Assembly (NCBI GenBank): GCA_964512765.1
Contig: CAZEKF010000001.1
Coordinates: 1-64,000, forward strand
DNA length: 64,000 bases
Source of the DNA: GW2011-AR15 sp964512765
GTDB lineage: Archaea > Nanobdellota > Nanobdellia > Woesearchaeales > GW2011-AR15
Direction of reading: 5' to 3'
The notes under the pieces are model-generated. The model made no database searches. It worked only from the letters and a program-made list of their open reading frames with translations, and was not told the DNA's origin. Positions within the stretch are counted from its first letter, which is position 1. The number at the start of each line of letters is the position of its first letter. Position numbers and translations under genes: made by a program. Positions 15,643 to 25,600 of this stretch are shown here, one piece after another.

Positions 15643-16839
15643 CTATCTACCTAATGAAGCCAAAGGGTTGTCAAAGGACACATTTAACCAACCAAAAAAG
15701 TTTTCGAAAATAGGTTGTTTAGCTAGATATAATAAGAAAGATAGAGCAAGTATTCTTATTAACCACTTTCCAAGTGAGTGTTCACTAAAGAATTCCCAAA
15801 TTCTTTTAAATATGTTCTCCTCATTTATAATGGGAGGTTTTAATTTGTGTAATTTTTTACTCATAGACATTAGATCGGCGCTTCTTTCAATTTTTAATAT
15901 ATTATGGATAATTTTTAAGTGAGAACTATACATATTATTTCTTTTTGCTTCTTCATCGATTTTGTGCAAATGATGAATCAGTGCTTTGTAATCGCTGTTA
16001 ATGATGTTCTGTTTCAGATCGGGAAAATATTTTGAAAAAATTTTTTTTTCGTTTACTAAAACATATGCTATTTTTTTGTAATACTGTGAAAGATATTTTA
16101 TAATTTCTTTCATGAAAATTTTGTGTTCTTTGTATTTGAAAGAATAAGAAAATCTACCTAAGAATTTGAAAATTGCATCTGCTCTTTTGTATCTCTCACT
16201 GCCTTTCACATAATCAATTTGATTAAACAAAAAAAGTAACAATTCTTTTTTTGTGATTATTGCCACAGGTTTTTCTCTAAAAAATTCAGGAATAATTAAT
16301 GATAAACCATAAAATAAATTCATAAACGCTAAAAAAGTTAAGGTGGCTTGGTGATTGCCTACCATAAAAAGAGATATTAACATATAAATTGGAAAGGTAA
16401 TCAAAAAAAGAACAAAATAAAGATATGTAAAAATAAAAAAGATTCCAACAATCAAAATCAACCCATTGTAGATAAAAGTGACGATTGAAAGAATAAAAAG
16501 ATTTGATGTGTATAAACATTTCAAAAAAATGATTTCTCCTCTAGCCAAGCTCAACCTAAATAATTTTATTTTTTGGGCAATTTTGTACTTTGCTATATAA
16601 ATGAATGCGACAGAAATCACAAAAAACACTACAGAAAAAATGCTTTTTATAATATGTTGAGAAAGTGATTCAAACTTAATACTAATTAAAAAAATGGCCA
16701 GCAACAACAAGTAGAAAAGGAGGACAAACTTAGTGTAGCGTATTAGGTTTTTGTGTTTTGTGTGTTTGTTAAGCCAGTTCCAAAGTTTTACGAAAATTTC
16801 TATGTCTTCCAAATCGTTGCTTTGTTTTTTTTCCACCAT
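15643..16839 (-). CDS. Unknown multi-pass membrane protein
   Basis: I start at the ATG at 16839 (398 residues), because the region upstream reads as a promoter-like sequence. A short charged N-terminus precedes two hydrophobic helices (about 32-55 and 62-85), then a block of two to three helices (about 105-160) and another near 170-190. A central soluble domain rich in Lys and aromatic residues follows (about 195-350), and a last hydrophobic helix lies near the C-terminus (about 360-378). I do not recognise the family. It is a monocistronic minus-strand gene next to other orphan membrane genes. Confidence 0.6.
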   Translation of the reverse strand: MVEKKQSNDLEDIEIFVKLWNWLNKHTKHKNLIRYTKFVLLFYLLLLAIFLISIKFESLSQHIIKSIFSVVFFVISVAFIYIAKYKIAQKIKLFRLSLARGEIIFLKCLYTSNLFILSIVTFIYNGLILIVGIFFIFTYLYFVLFLITFPIYMLISLFMVGNHQATLTFLAFMNLFYGLSLIIPEFFREKPVAIITKKELLLFLFNQIDYVKGSERYKRADAIFKFLGRFSYSFKYKEHKIFMKEIIKYLSQYYKKIAYVLVNEKKIFSKYFPDLKQNIINSDYKALIHHLHKIDEEAKRNNMYSSHLKIIHNILKIERSADLMSMSKKLHKLKPPIINEENIFKRIWEFFSEHSLGKWLIRILALSFLLYLAKQPIFENFFGWLNVSFDNPLASLGR

Positions 16840-16943
16840 ATAAGAAGGAGATATTATGATAAATAAAAAGTTTGTCAATATTCATTTGTATTTACAGGAT
16901 TTTTTGGTAAATTTTATATCTTCTACGTTATCAAGTCAGTATT

Positions 16944-17318
16944 ATGACCAAACCAATCCTCTTCAAACTCTGGAGAACAATCTTGCCTATTATTTTTATA
17001 TTTGTGTTGATACACTTTGCCAAAGATATAACGCAAGACATTCTTCAAGTAAATACATTTTTAGATGTGTTCGGTGATGCACATGAAGATTTGTCTTTTC
17101 TACCTGAACCAATTCCGACCGTCTTTACATACTGGCTAGGTGGCTTGTCAATACTTGTTGAATTATTTTTATTAATATCAATTCCAATTGTCCTTAAAAG
17201 AAAAAAGTTTTCTAAATTAGAAAAATATGTTGTTATGTGCACAATATTTCTTTTTAGTTTTCTTGGGTTGTGTGTGTTGTTGGATCCAAAAACAACCAGA
17301 TTTATTGGATCTCCGTAA
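16944..17318 (+). CDS. Small membrane protein, unknown
   Basis: This 124-residue protein has three predicted membrane helices: about 11-27 (ILPIIFIFVLIHFA), 62-85 (a Leu/Ile-rich segment) and 94-112. A negatively charged loop (about 45-57) lies between the first two. An A+T-rich promoter-like stretch is found just upstream. It has no recognised family. It ends with a 17-nt overlap with the convergent gene at 17302. Confidence 0.5.
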   Translation: MTKPILFKLWRTILPIIFIFVLIHFAKDITQDILQVNTFLDVFGDAHEDLSFLPEPIPTVFTYWLGGLSILVELFLLISIPIVLKRKKFSKLEKYVVMCTIFLFSFLGLCVLLDPKTTRFIGSP

Positions 17319-17685
17319 CGTGAGCTCTAACATAATTTATAAAATCTCGTGTAGGATAAAACAAATAGTCTTGTTTCCATTCTCCTGCAGGCAATCTATA
17401 TACTCCTTCGGCAGCAGGCGTTTGTTTTTTAATGATGGTTAATTCTTGTACGTCTGGTTGTTGAGGCAAACTTATTAAATAATATTCTACGGCAGGACCC
17501 ATATCATAAAAACCCAAGTCGAGCAACACCTCTGGGTAGAGCGCAACATCGCAAGATTTTGTGTTGTCATTTTCTCGAAAAAGGACTCCCATTGCCTTTG
17601 TTTCTGGCGGATCTGGAAGCGTTCTGATTATTTCATTTACAATATCACAACCACAAACTGCTTGCATTCTCTCAATAATTGTCAT
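17302..17685 (-). CDS. Unknown small soluble protein
   Basis: I choose the ATG at 17685 (127 residues, starting MTIIERM) because a TATA-like box (on this strand, tttaaatataag) lies about 25-35 nt upstream; the longer frame would run through that promoter. The product contains Cys residues near the N-terminus (AVCGCDIV) and a Pro-rich segment, and has no membrane helix. Family not recognised. Confidence 0.55.
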   Translation of the reverse strand: MTIIERMQAVCGCDIVNEIIRTLPDPPETKAMGVLFRENDNTKSCDVALYPEVLLDLGFYDMGPAVEYYLISLPQQPDVQELTIIKKQTPAAEGVYRLPAGEWKQDYLFYPTRDFINYVRAHVTEIQ

Positions 17686-17750
17686 ACGTGTGTGTGTTTT
17701 ACAACTTATATTTAAAGTTAACAGAAATGCGTTTTTCCAACAAAAAACTA

Positions 17751-18584
17751 TCAAACCCACCTATTAAAAAACTTAATCTCACTGACAACATGCTCTGGCT
17801 TATATATTCCGTGTTCGAGTATGTAAGCTGTTATTTTATTAGAAGGAAGATGTTCATACACTGTATGTGGGTCAAACTTAGATCTTTTACTTGGCTTATG
17901 ATGCACTAATTTATGTGTTTTTTTCTTATTATCATACTTCCAAGTATGCCCACACACATAAACAGGTATGTGGTGATCTAAAGCCGCACCAACTGCCATA
18001 TTCGTCCCTGTCTTAACCACTGCTTCATTTTTAGTTATGGCATGCGCACCAATAAAACACGCATCAGAATTAACAACTGCTTGGTCTAAATGCAAGTCAG
18101 GATACAAGTTAACCTTAACCCTAGACTTTTTCAATTTCTTAGACAAAGCAAAACCTAAATTATGTGGCGTATGATCAACAACATTGACATTAAACTGTTT
18201 ATAACGCGCAGATGCAATCAAAGTATCAAAAACCTGGTTAGTCAAAGAATGCACAAATACGGTGCTTCCTGCTTTAATCTTTTTAGCACCGTGCCTAGCA
18301 CTTTCTTTACCTATGTGTTTTAGAGTTCTAATAACTTTTTCTTTTTTTTGCTTAACTTGTTTTCTCAGATCTTGTTTAGTTAAATCTGCCAAAAAAAAGT
18401 CTAGTGCGTTCTCAAGTACTACATTTCCGTTGTGCTGGTTAAGAAGACTTTTTTTAGTTAAAAATAATTTCTGAAACACGTCACCTTCTTCATGAGAAAG
18501 ATTAAATAAAAGTTGAATGCCTGACTTAGCAACAAGGTCTTGATTGTAATAACCCAATAGGCTCTTATCAAGCATTAATTCCAT
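17751..18584 (-). CDS. eIF2B alpha/beta/delta-like protein
   Basis: This 277-residue protein belongs to the superfamily of eIF2B regulatory subunits, ribose-1,5-bisphosphate isomerase and methylthioribose-1-phosphate isomerase. The C-terminal Rossmann-like domain is diagnostic: an Asp-rich strand, SDACFIGAHAITKNEAVVKTGT with GT, and a following PVYVCGHTWKYD strand. The canonical G-A-D is G-A-H here, so assigning sugar-phosphate isomerase activity is not safe. The N-terminal helical domain (about 1-110) is divergent. It is preceded by a 68-residue membrane-anchored protein gene with a 6-nt gap, likely co-transcribed. Confidence 0.75.
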   Translation of the reverse strand: MELMLDKSLLGYYNQDLVAKSGIQLLFNLSHEEGDVFQKLFLTKKSLLNQHNGNVVLENALDFFLADLTKQDLRKQVKQKKEKVIRTLKHIGKESARHGAKKIKAGSTVFVHSLTNQVFDTLIASARYKQFNVNVVDHTPHNLGFALSKKLKKSRVKVNLYPDLHLDQAVVNSDACFIGAHAITKNEAVVKTGTNMAVGAALDHHIPVYVCGHTWKYDNKKKTHKLVHHKPSKRSKFDPHTVYEHLPSNKITAYILEHGIYKPEHVVSEIKFFNRWV

Positions 18585-18590
18585 TTTATT

Positions 18591-18797
18591 TTACTTAAGT
18601 TTCTTTTTAATTTCTTGCTCAACTTTTTCAATCTTAAGTTCTTCTTTTAAGACTTTCTTGACTAATTTTTCAATGTTTGAGTCTAATCGAGCAATTCTTC
18701 TTTCCATTAAAACTAAAATTCTCAAACTGTAAACAATAGCTGCCAAAGTACCAATTATAATAGACAGGATTATTTGTTCACCAGATGATAAAACCAT
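18591..18797 (-). CDS. Small membrane-anchored coiled-coil protein
   Basis: The ATG at 18797 is preceded by GAGGTG, a good archaeal ribosome binding site, so I prefer it over an in-frame GTG at 18809. The 68-residue product has one hydrophobic helix (about 8-30, IILSIIIGTLAAIVYSL) followed by a strongly charged Lys/Glu coiled coil to the end. Family not recognised. It is probably co-transcribed with the eIF2B-like gene downstream. Confidence 0.55.
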   Translation of the reverse strand: MVLSSGEQIILSIIIGTLAAIVYSLRILVLMERRIARLDSNIEKLVKKVLKEELKIEKVEQEIKKKLK

Positions 18798-18890
18798 TTT
18801 AAACCGCACCTCGTTTTAATTTATATTAAAACATCTATTAGACTAAGGTATATAAACTTTTTGCTTAAAAAAAATAAGAATTTAATAAAT

Positions 18891-19661
18891 TTAAACAGTT
18901 GACAACATTGTTTTTGCAAAATATGGTGTGTTCATCCATACTGCCAAATCATAGTTAGGATGCACTTGTGTGTCATCTGTTAACATTACTGTAACTTGTT
19001 CATCATCAACAACACAAAACCTTTTGTTTGTTTGTGAAATGTTTTTAAATTCTACATATTCAGACAAAACTTTTTCTGCATCTTTTGTTTTAGCTGACAA
19101 GGGAGCAGCAACAGTTATTTTGATTCCTCTATTGTTTGCTTTTTTAACTTGCCTAAGCAAAGATTTTGATTTTCTTATTAAACCTTGTTCAGTTGTTACT
19201 AACATAACTTTTTCTTTTGCTATCTTTAATTGGTATTCAAGATGGTTATAAACATTTTCTCGGCCTTTAACACTTCCTGTAAGTTCGCTAGGGTCTTGTG
19301 TTTCAATGCCCGTGGAATGAAGTTGGTTTAGTTCATTTAAAATTTCGCTTTCTTTTAGCTCATCAATAATTTTTTGATCTTCGTCTGCCTGTTTTTTTAT
19401 TCGTTTTTTAACTCTTTCAATAACTTCTGTTGGTGGAACTGCAATATATTTAATTGGTTTCCCCAATTTCATAACAACAAATCCTTTTTTCTCCAAACTT
19501 TCAAGAACATCGTAACTTCTTGACCTAGGAACGTTTGCTATGTCTGATAATTCTCCTGCTGTTGACACACCCCTTGATAAAAGTGCAACCCACACCTTAC
19601 TTTCATATGAATTCAAGCCAAAGTCTTTTAGTTTTGATAATAATTTTTTTTCGATAATCAT
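18891..19661 (-). CDS. TrmB-family transcriptional regulator
   Basis: This 256-residue protein has the N-terminal winged helix of TrmB regulators (about 8-75: FGLNSYESKVWVALL..., PRSRSYDVLESLEKKGFV) followed by a C-terminal phospholipase-D-like effector region (about 110-256). TrmB proteins usually sense sugars, but short members without the full sugar-binding domain have other roles. The gene starts at the edge of the replication-origin region and is transcribed away from it. Confidence 0.85.
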   Translation of the reverse strand: MIIEKKLLSKLKDFGLNSYESKVWVALLSRGVSTAGELSDIANVPRSRSYDVLESLEKKGFVVMKLGKPIKYIAVPPTEVIERVKKRIKKQADEDQKIIDELKESEILNELNQLHSTGIETQDPSELTGSVKGRENVYNHLEYQLKIAKEKVMLVTTEQGLIRKSKSLLRQVKKANNRGIKITVAAPLSAKTKDAEKVLSEYVEFKNISQTNKRFCVVDDEQVTVMLTDDTQVHPNYDLAVWMNTPYFAKTMLSTV

Positions 19662-19802
19662 TCTGGCATCACAATTTGTTTTTTTTATGAATTTCTCTCT
19701 TTTTTTAAACCATTTAGTTTAACTCTATTAAATTAGGATGTTGAAAAAGAATGTTATATTTAAAGCTTTTCGTTTTTATCATTGAAGAGTAGCATCATTT
19801 TT

Positions 19803-19834
19803 GTCCTCCTCCCCTCTCTTTCACTTGGAAATCC
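19803..19834 (-). repeat. Origin recognition box (ORB), left copy
   Basis: Read on the minus strand this element contains TTCCAAGTGAAA, then a G run (AGAGGGG) and AGGAGGAC. It matches the right copy at almost every position of TTCCA..GAAA, GGGG and AGGAGGAC, differing mainly in the dyad centre and by one missing base after the G run. The layout (short dyad plus G-string) is that of archaeal ORB sites bound by Orc1/Cdc6. Confidence 0.8.
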
Positions 19835-19963
19835 ATAATAAAAATAAAATTTGTTTTTTGTTTTTTTATTTATTATAAAACAAGTTTAGTTAATATATAT
19901 TATATTTATTTACAATATAGAAAATATAATAATAAGAAAATAGTTATTTTTATTTATAACCTT

Positions 19964-19993
19964 GTTCCACAGGAAAAGAAGGGGTAGGAGGAC
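19964..19993 (+). repeat. Origin recognition box (ORB), right copy
   Basis: GTTCCACAGGAAAAG followed by AAGGGGTAGGAGGAC carries the dyad TTCC..GGAA and the G-string characteristic of archaeal ORB elements. It is inverted relative to the left copy at 19803-19834, with the A+T-rich core between them. It lies 52 bp before the orc1 ATG. Confidence 0.85.
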
Positions 19994-20013
19994 CATGTTT
20001 TTGAATATATAAA

Positions 20014-20024
20014 ACTTTATAAAC
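20014..20024 (+). promoter_or_regulatory. TATA-like box for orc1/cdc6
   Basis: ctttataaacc is centred about 27 nt before the ATG at 20046. It lies just outside the right ORB, so Orc1 binding there could affect its own transcription. Confidence 0.5.
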
Positions 20025-20045
20025 CTTCATTTCATTTGGAACTAT

Positions 20046-21257
20046 ATGAATCAACAAGGTTTGACAGGCTTTTTTGAAAAATATTTAGATGAAAACTTAA
20101 TTTTTAAAAATAAAAAAGCATTGCAATCATCATATACTCCAGAAACAGTTATACATAGAGAGGATCAAATTAATTCTATTGCTAGCATCCTTGCGCCTGC
20201 TTTAAAAGAAGATAAACCATCTAATTTGTTCATTTATGGTAAGACAGGCACAGGAAAAACCCTTTCTATTAAACATGTTACAAATAATATGTTAACTCTT
20301 GCAAAAGAACGTAATATCCCTATTAAAATAATCTATCTTAACTGTAAAATGAAAAGAATCGCAGACACAGAATATAGATTACTCGCACAACTTATTAAAG
20401 AAATGGATGAAGAAATACCCTATACCGGGTTGCCGACAGACGAAGTTTATAACAAATTTTTTAGAATCCTTAAAAAATCTGATGAAAATACTGTTGTTAT
20501 AGTTTTAGACGAAATTGATCAGCTAATAAAAAAAGCAGGAGACGAAGTAATATATAACCTTACAAGAATTAATTCAGAACTGTCTACACACCAAATTTCA
20601 ATAATTGGAGTGAGTAACAACTTGATATTTACAGAGAACATTGATCCAAGAGTAAGAAGCTCGTTAAGTGAAGAAGAGATTGTGTTTCCACCGTATAACG
20701 CACTACAGTTAAAAGACATACTTAAAAAAAGAGCAGCACGGGCATTTAAAAAAGAATCATTAGAAAAAGGCGTGCTTGAAAAATGTGCAGCATACTCTGC
20801 AAGAGAACACGGCGACGCGAGACGAGCATTAGAATTACTGAGGGTGGCGGGGGAACTTGCAGAACGAAAGGGCCTGTCAAAAGTCAGAATAGACCATTTA
20901 GATCATGCAGAAGACAAAATTGAAAAAGAACGCGTGTTAGAAATTGTTAAAACACAACCAAAACAATCACAAGTCACATTATTAAGCATAGTTGTGTTGT
21001 TTGAAAAAACAAACACAACAGTATACACAGGAGACGTTTACGAAGTGTATAAAAAATTATGTATGAAAACAGATTTGAGACCACTAACACAAAGAAGAAT
21101 TTCTGATATTATAGGGGAGCTCGACATGTTAGGTATTATAAATGCAACTGTTGTTTCAAAAGGAAGATACGGTAGGACAAGAGAAATTAAGTCAGACATT
21201 GGACATAGTGTCAAACAAAAAATTAAAACAATTCTTACACAAGAACTTAATTTATAA
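20046..21257 (+). CDS. cdc6: Orc1/Cdc6 replication initiator
   Basis: Binds origin ORB sites and loads MCM. The 403-residue AAA+ protein has Walker A GKTGTGKT (65-72), Walker B VIVLDEID (151-158), sensor and arginine-finger regions (DPRVRSSL), the GDARRAL sensor 2 helix, and a C-terminal winged helix (about 310-403) that recognises ORB DNA. It lies immediately next to the predicted origin and is followed after 11 nt by the DNA polymerase D small subunit, so initiator and replicative polymerase are likely co-transcribed. Confidence 0.97.
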   Translation: MNQQGLTGFFEKYLDENLIFKNKKALQSSYTPETVIHREDQINSIASILAPALKEDKPSNLFIYGKTGTGKTLSIKHVTNNMLTLAKERNIPIKIIYLNCKMKRIADTEYRLLAQLIKEMDEEIPYTGLPTDEVYNKFFRILKKSDENTVVIVLDEIDQLIKKAGDEVIYNLTRINSELSTHQISIIGVSNNLIFTENIDPRVRSSLSEEEIVFPPYNALQLKDILKKRAARAFKKESLEKGVLEKCAAYSAREHGDARRALELLRVAGELAERKGLSKVRIDHLDHAEDKIEKERVLEIVKTQPKQSQVTLLSIVVLFEKTNTTVYTGDVYEVYKKLCMKTDLRPLTQRRISDIIGELDMLGIINATVVSKGRYGRTREIKSDIGHSVKQKIKTILTQELNL

Positions 21258-21268
21258 GGTTTTAAGAA

Positions 21269-22660
21269 ATGAAGGCACAAGTATTAGATTATTTAGAAAA
21301 AGGCATACTTGTTAGTCCAGAACTCGAAGAACTGGAACTCAAACAACAAAAAACAGAATCAAAAAAAGAACCCACACAACTTCCTGTGACAAACCAACCA
21401 CAAGGAAGAGTAGAAATCAAACAATCTCATACAGAAAGTAATTCTAAAAAATCATTAAAAGATTTTATAACATTATATAATACAAGGTACACGTTATTAC
21501 AATCATTGTTAAGGCAACGACAAGAGTTACAAAACATAATGTCAATTAACAAGATTTTGGTTGCACAAGAAAACGAAACTGTTTCGTGCATTGCAATGAT
21601 TCTAGATATTAGTTTGACACGTAACAACAACTATATTATTACTTTAGAAGACAAAACAGGAATTGTAAAGGCAATAATTACAAAAAAAAACAAAGAAATA
21701 TTTACAATAGCGAAAGACCTTACACCAGACGAAGTTATAGGAGTGCTTGGCACAAAGGGCACAGGTGTAATTTTTGTGAACACAATACTTAATCCAGACG
21801 TGCCACTGAGTAAAGAACTTAAAAAATCTCCAGAAGAAGGAGCAGCTGTATTTATAGGAGATGTTCACGTTGGGTCAACATTTTTTCTAGAAGAAAGTTT
21901 CAAACGTTTTTTGGCGTGGATAAAAGGAGAACATCCCGACCGTGAACAACAAAGAGTAGTTAAGAAAATTAAATATTTGTTTATAACAGGAGACCTTGTG
22001 GAAGGCATAGGTGTTTTTCCTGGCCAAGAAAAAGAACTGAAAATAAAAGATTTGTATGAGCAATATAACGTGTTTTGTAAATATATTAAACAAATACCTC
22101 AACACATCAACATAATTCTTTGTCCGGGCAACCACGATTCTGTTAGAATTGCGGAACCACAACCAAACATTCCAGAGAACGTTGTAGAAGAACTAGTTGA
22201 GCAAAACAACGTGTTTTTTGTCTCGAGCCCCGCACTAGTTAACATTGGTGCCACAACATCTTTTTCAGGGTTTGACGTGTTACTTTACCATGGTTTTTCT
22301 TTTCCTTACTACGCGACAAACATTGAATCATTAAGATTAACCGGCGGCCTGGAATCTGTTGAAAACACCAAAGCGTATTTGTTAAAAAAACGCCACCTTG
22401 CACCAACGCACGGATCAACAAGATATCAGTTAGGGTTTGAAGAAGACCCCTTAGTAATAAAAACAGTGCCAGATTTTTTTGTAAGCGGCCACATTCATAG
22501 GGCAGCGATTAAATCATACAGAAACGTCACGTTACTAAATTGCTCTTGTTGGATGTCGCAAACAGATTATCAAGAAAAACGTGGCCTAGCACCCCAACCA
22601 TCTAGGGTAATATATGTTAACCTGAAAACAAGAGAACCTAAAATGATTAATTTCGGATGA
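21269..22660 (+). CDS. polB: DNA polymerase D small subunit (DP1), 3'-5' exonuclease
   Basis: Proofreading subunit of the archaeal replicative polymerase. This 463-residue protein has a disordered N-terminal stretch (about 20-60), an OB-fold region (about 95-185) and a calcineurin-like phosphoesterase domain with GDVH (197-200), GDLVEG (241-246), GNHD (287-290) and GHIH near residue 408. All metal-ligand motifs are present, so exonuclease activity is expected. It is shorter than many euryarchaeal DP1 proteins because the N-terminal extension is reduced. It precedes the DP2 gene by 6 nt. Confidence 0.96.
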   Translation: MKAQVLDYLEKGILVSPELEELELKQQKTESKKEPTQLPVTNQPQGRVEIKQSHTESNSKKSLKDFITLYNTRYTLLQSLLRQRQELQNIMSINKILVAQENETVSCIAMILDISLTRNNNYIITLEDKTGIVKAIITKKNKEIFTIAKDLTPDEVIGVLGTKGTGVIFVNTILNPDVPLSKELKKSPEEGAAVFIGDVHVGSTFFLEESFKRFLAWIKGEHPDREQQRVVKKIKYLFITGDLVEGIGVFPGQEKELKIKDLYEQYNVFCKYIKQIPQHINIILCPGNHDSVRIAEPQPNIPENVVEELVEQNNVFFVSSPALVNIGATTSFSGFDVLLYHGFSFPYYATNIESLRLTGGLESVENTKAYLLKKRHLAPTHGSTRYQLGFEEDPLVIKTVPDFFVSGHIHRAAIKSYRNVTLLNCSCWMSQTDYQEKRGLAPQPSRVIYVNLKTREPKMINFG

Positions 22661-22666
22661 CTAAAC

Positions 22667-25600
22667 ATGAATGCTTCAAAACAAATGCAACAATATTTTG
22701 AGGAAGTTGAAAAAGAAGTTAATTATGTACATAAATTAGCAACTGAAGCAAGAAAAAAAGGTTACGATCCAGAATCCAGGGTCGATATTCCTTTGGCAAA
22801 GGGAGTCGCACAACGCGTTGAAGGGTTGATTAGTGCTGTTTCTCCAAAAATCATGAAATCCGGCGTCGCGGAACGAATAGTTCACTTAGAAAAAAAGTAT
22901 GGATCATTAGACTGGAGAGTTGCATTAAAAATTTCTGAAGAAGTTGCTCAAGAAAAGTTTTACAAGTTCGAATCAAAACAAAAAGCAATGGAAACAGCTG
23001 TAAGGGTTGGGTTAGCATATATAACTTTGGGAGTAATTTCGGCCCCGTTGGAGGGGTTTATAGAACTCAGGATTAAAAAAAGAAAAGACGGAAAAGAATA
23101 TGTTTCTGCGTTTTACGCAGGACCCATTAGAGCAGCAGGAGGCACGGCCGAAGCAGTTTCATTAGTGATAGCAGACTATGTTAGAACCAAGATGGGTTAC
23201 ATGTCTTATGATCCCACAGAAAAAGAAGTTAAAAGATACATTTCTGAAGTTAGAGACTATCATGAACGTGTTACAAATTTACAGTATTTTCCGTCTGATA
23301 AAGAAATAGAATTTTTGACAAAGAATTTATCAATAGAAATTAACGGCGATCCGACAGAAGAAATGGAAGTTTCTAATTATAAAGATCTGGACAGGGTCGA
23401 AACCAACAGAATAAGAGGGGGAATTTGTCTTGTCCTTGCCGAAGGTCTTGCACAAAAAGCGCCAAAACTTCACAAAAAATTAAGAAAGTGGGGAAAAGAA
23501 TTTGATTTGAACTGGGATTTTCTCAAAGAATTTTTAGACATACAAAAAACAGTGAAAGCAAAAGGTAAAAAAATAGAATCTAAACTAAAAATATCGCCAA
23601 ACTATACATATATTAAAGATTTGGTAGCCGGCAGGCCTGTTTTGTCTTTTCCAATGAAATATGGTGGGTTAAGGTTAAGGTATGGCAGAACACGGACAAC
23701 AGGACTCGCGGCCGCTGCAATGCATCCTCAAACAATGAAAGTTCTTAACAATTACATAGCTATTGGAACACAATTAAAATTGGAACGCCCGGGAAAAGCA
23801 ACAGCAATAGTTGCTTGCGATACAATAGAAGGCCCAATTGTTAAACTAAACAACGGTTCTGTCATTGTGTTAGACAACAACTCACAAATTAAGATTGAAG
23901 AAGTTAAGGAAATTTTGTTTTTGGGAGATGTTTTGTTTAATTATGGAGATTTTTCAGAAAATGGGCACAAATTAGTTCCTGTCGGATATTGTCAAGAATG
24001 GTGGATTAGAGAATTTGAAAAAGCAACAACAGAACTTTTTGGAACATTCGAAGTTGAGAAAACAAGCGAGTTATTAGGTGTGAAACCCGAACATCTTCAA
24101 CAACTGTTTAATGAACCTCTTTCAACAAAAACATCTTCAAGACTTGCAATTAAAATATCAAAATTGTTTAAAATACCTTTACACCCAGATTATACTTATT
24201 ACTGGACAAACATCACAAAGGAAGAATTATACAATTTGTTTAACTGGTTTAATAAAGCAAAATTGAAACAAGGAAACAATAAAATTCAGAAGATAATTGT
24301 CCAAACCTCTGAAAAAGAAAAGAAAACTTTAGAAAAAATAGGTTTGCCGCATTTGTTTGTTGGAAAAGAATTTGTAGTAATTGAAAAAGAACACGCGAAC
24401 ATTGTTTACAACCTTTTTTTGAAAAATAAAGAAACAGCAAACGTAGTGTTTAAAGATACAGAACCTGTTTTGGAAACAATCTCTCTTCTACTTGGCGTTA
24501 CTGTTCGTGATAAAGGAGGAACTTTTATTGGTGCGAGGATGGGCAGGCCCGAAAAGGCAAAGATGAGAAAATTGTCAGGAAGCCCGCACTTTTTATTTCC
24601 TGTAGGAAATGAAGGAGGAAGATTGAGAAGCATTCAAAGTGCTCTGGAACAAAAAAAAATAACAGCAGACTTCCCTATTTTTCTATGTGAAAAATGTAAT
24701 AAAGAAACAATTTGTTCTGTGTGTGAAATATGTAAATCAAAAACAGTTAAAGGGCATTATTGTCAAAAATGTGGTGTAATAAAAAATAAGTGTCAACATG
24801 ACAGAGTTTATGAATACAGGAACAAAGAAATTAACATCAATAATTTGTTTAAAACAACAATCAAGGACGCTAAATTAAACATCTTTCCAGACCTTATTAA
24901 AGGAGTAAGGGGAACAAGTAACAGGAGCCACGTTCCAGAACATTTGTTAAAAGGCATTTTGAGATCAAAACACAAAGTGTTTGTTAACAAAGACGGTACA
25001 ACAAGATATGACATGATTGAATTGCCAGTCACACATTTTCAACCAAAAGAAATAGGGACAGAAGTAGAAAAACTAAAAGAACTTGGTTACACCCACGATA
25101 CTAAAGGAATAGAACTAACTGAACCAAGCCAGATGTTGGAACTTAAACCTCAAGATCAGATATTACCCGCGTGCCTTGAAGTTTCAGATGAGACGTCTGA
25201 TGAGGTTTTGTACAGAGTGGCAAGTTTTGTTGACGAACTGTTGGTGAGGCTTTACAAAACAGAACCATATTATAAATTAAACTCAAAAAAAGATTTGGTT
25301 GGTCATTTAATAGTCGGTTTAGCACCTCATACGTCAGCAGGCACAATTGGACGAATAATTGGTTTCTCAAAAACACAAGGCATGTTTTCACATCCGTATT
25401 ACCATGCAGCAATGCGTAGAAATTGTGACGGTGACGAAAGTTGTGTGATTTTATTAATGGACGCTTTCTTAAACTTTTCACGATCTTTTTTACCAGATAA
25501 GAGAGGAAGCAGGACAATGGACGCGCCGTTGGTCGTAACTTCTTTACTTGTTCCTGCAGAAGTTGATGACGAAGTTCACGGCATGGACATAGTATGGCAA

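Larger units (their letters stand above)
19662..20045. other. oriC: Probable chromosomal replication origin region
   Basis: This 384-bp non-coding gap lies upstream of orc1/cdc6. It contains two inverted ORB-like elements (19803-19834 and 19964-19993) around a core of about 129 bp with only about 11 G or C bases, which fits a DNA-unwinding element. The following genes, orc1/cdc6 and both subunits of DNA polymerase D, match the known origin neighbourhood in Pyrococcus. Two TATA-like stretches for orc1 follow the second element (20003-20024). Confidence 0.85.

Noticed and set aside
19835..19963. A+T-rich tract as coding or phase-variable region
   Set aside because: Its position between two inverted ORBs fits a DNA-unwinding element; no convincing reading frame.
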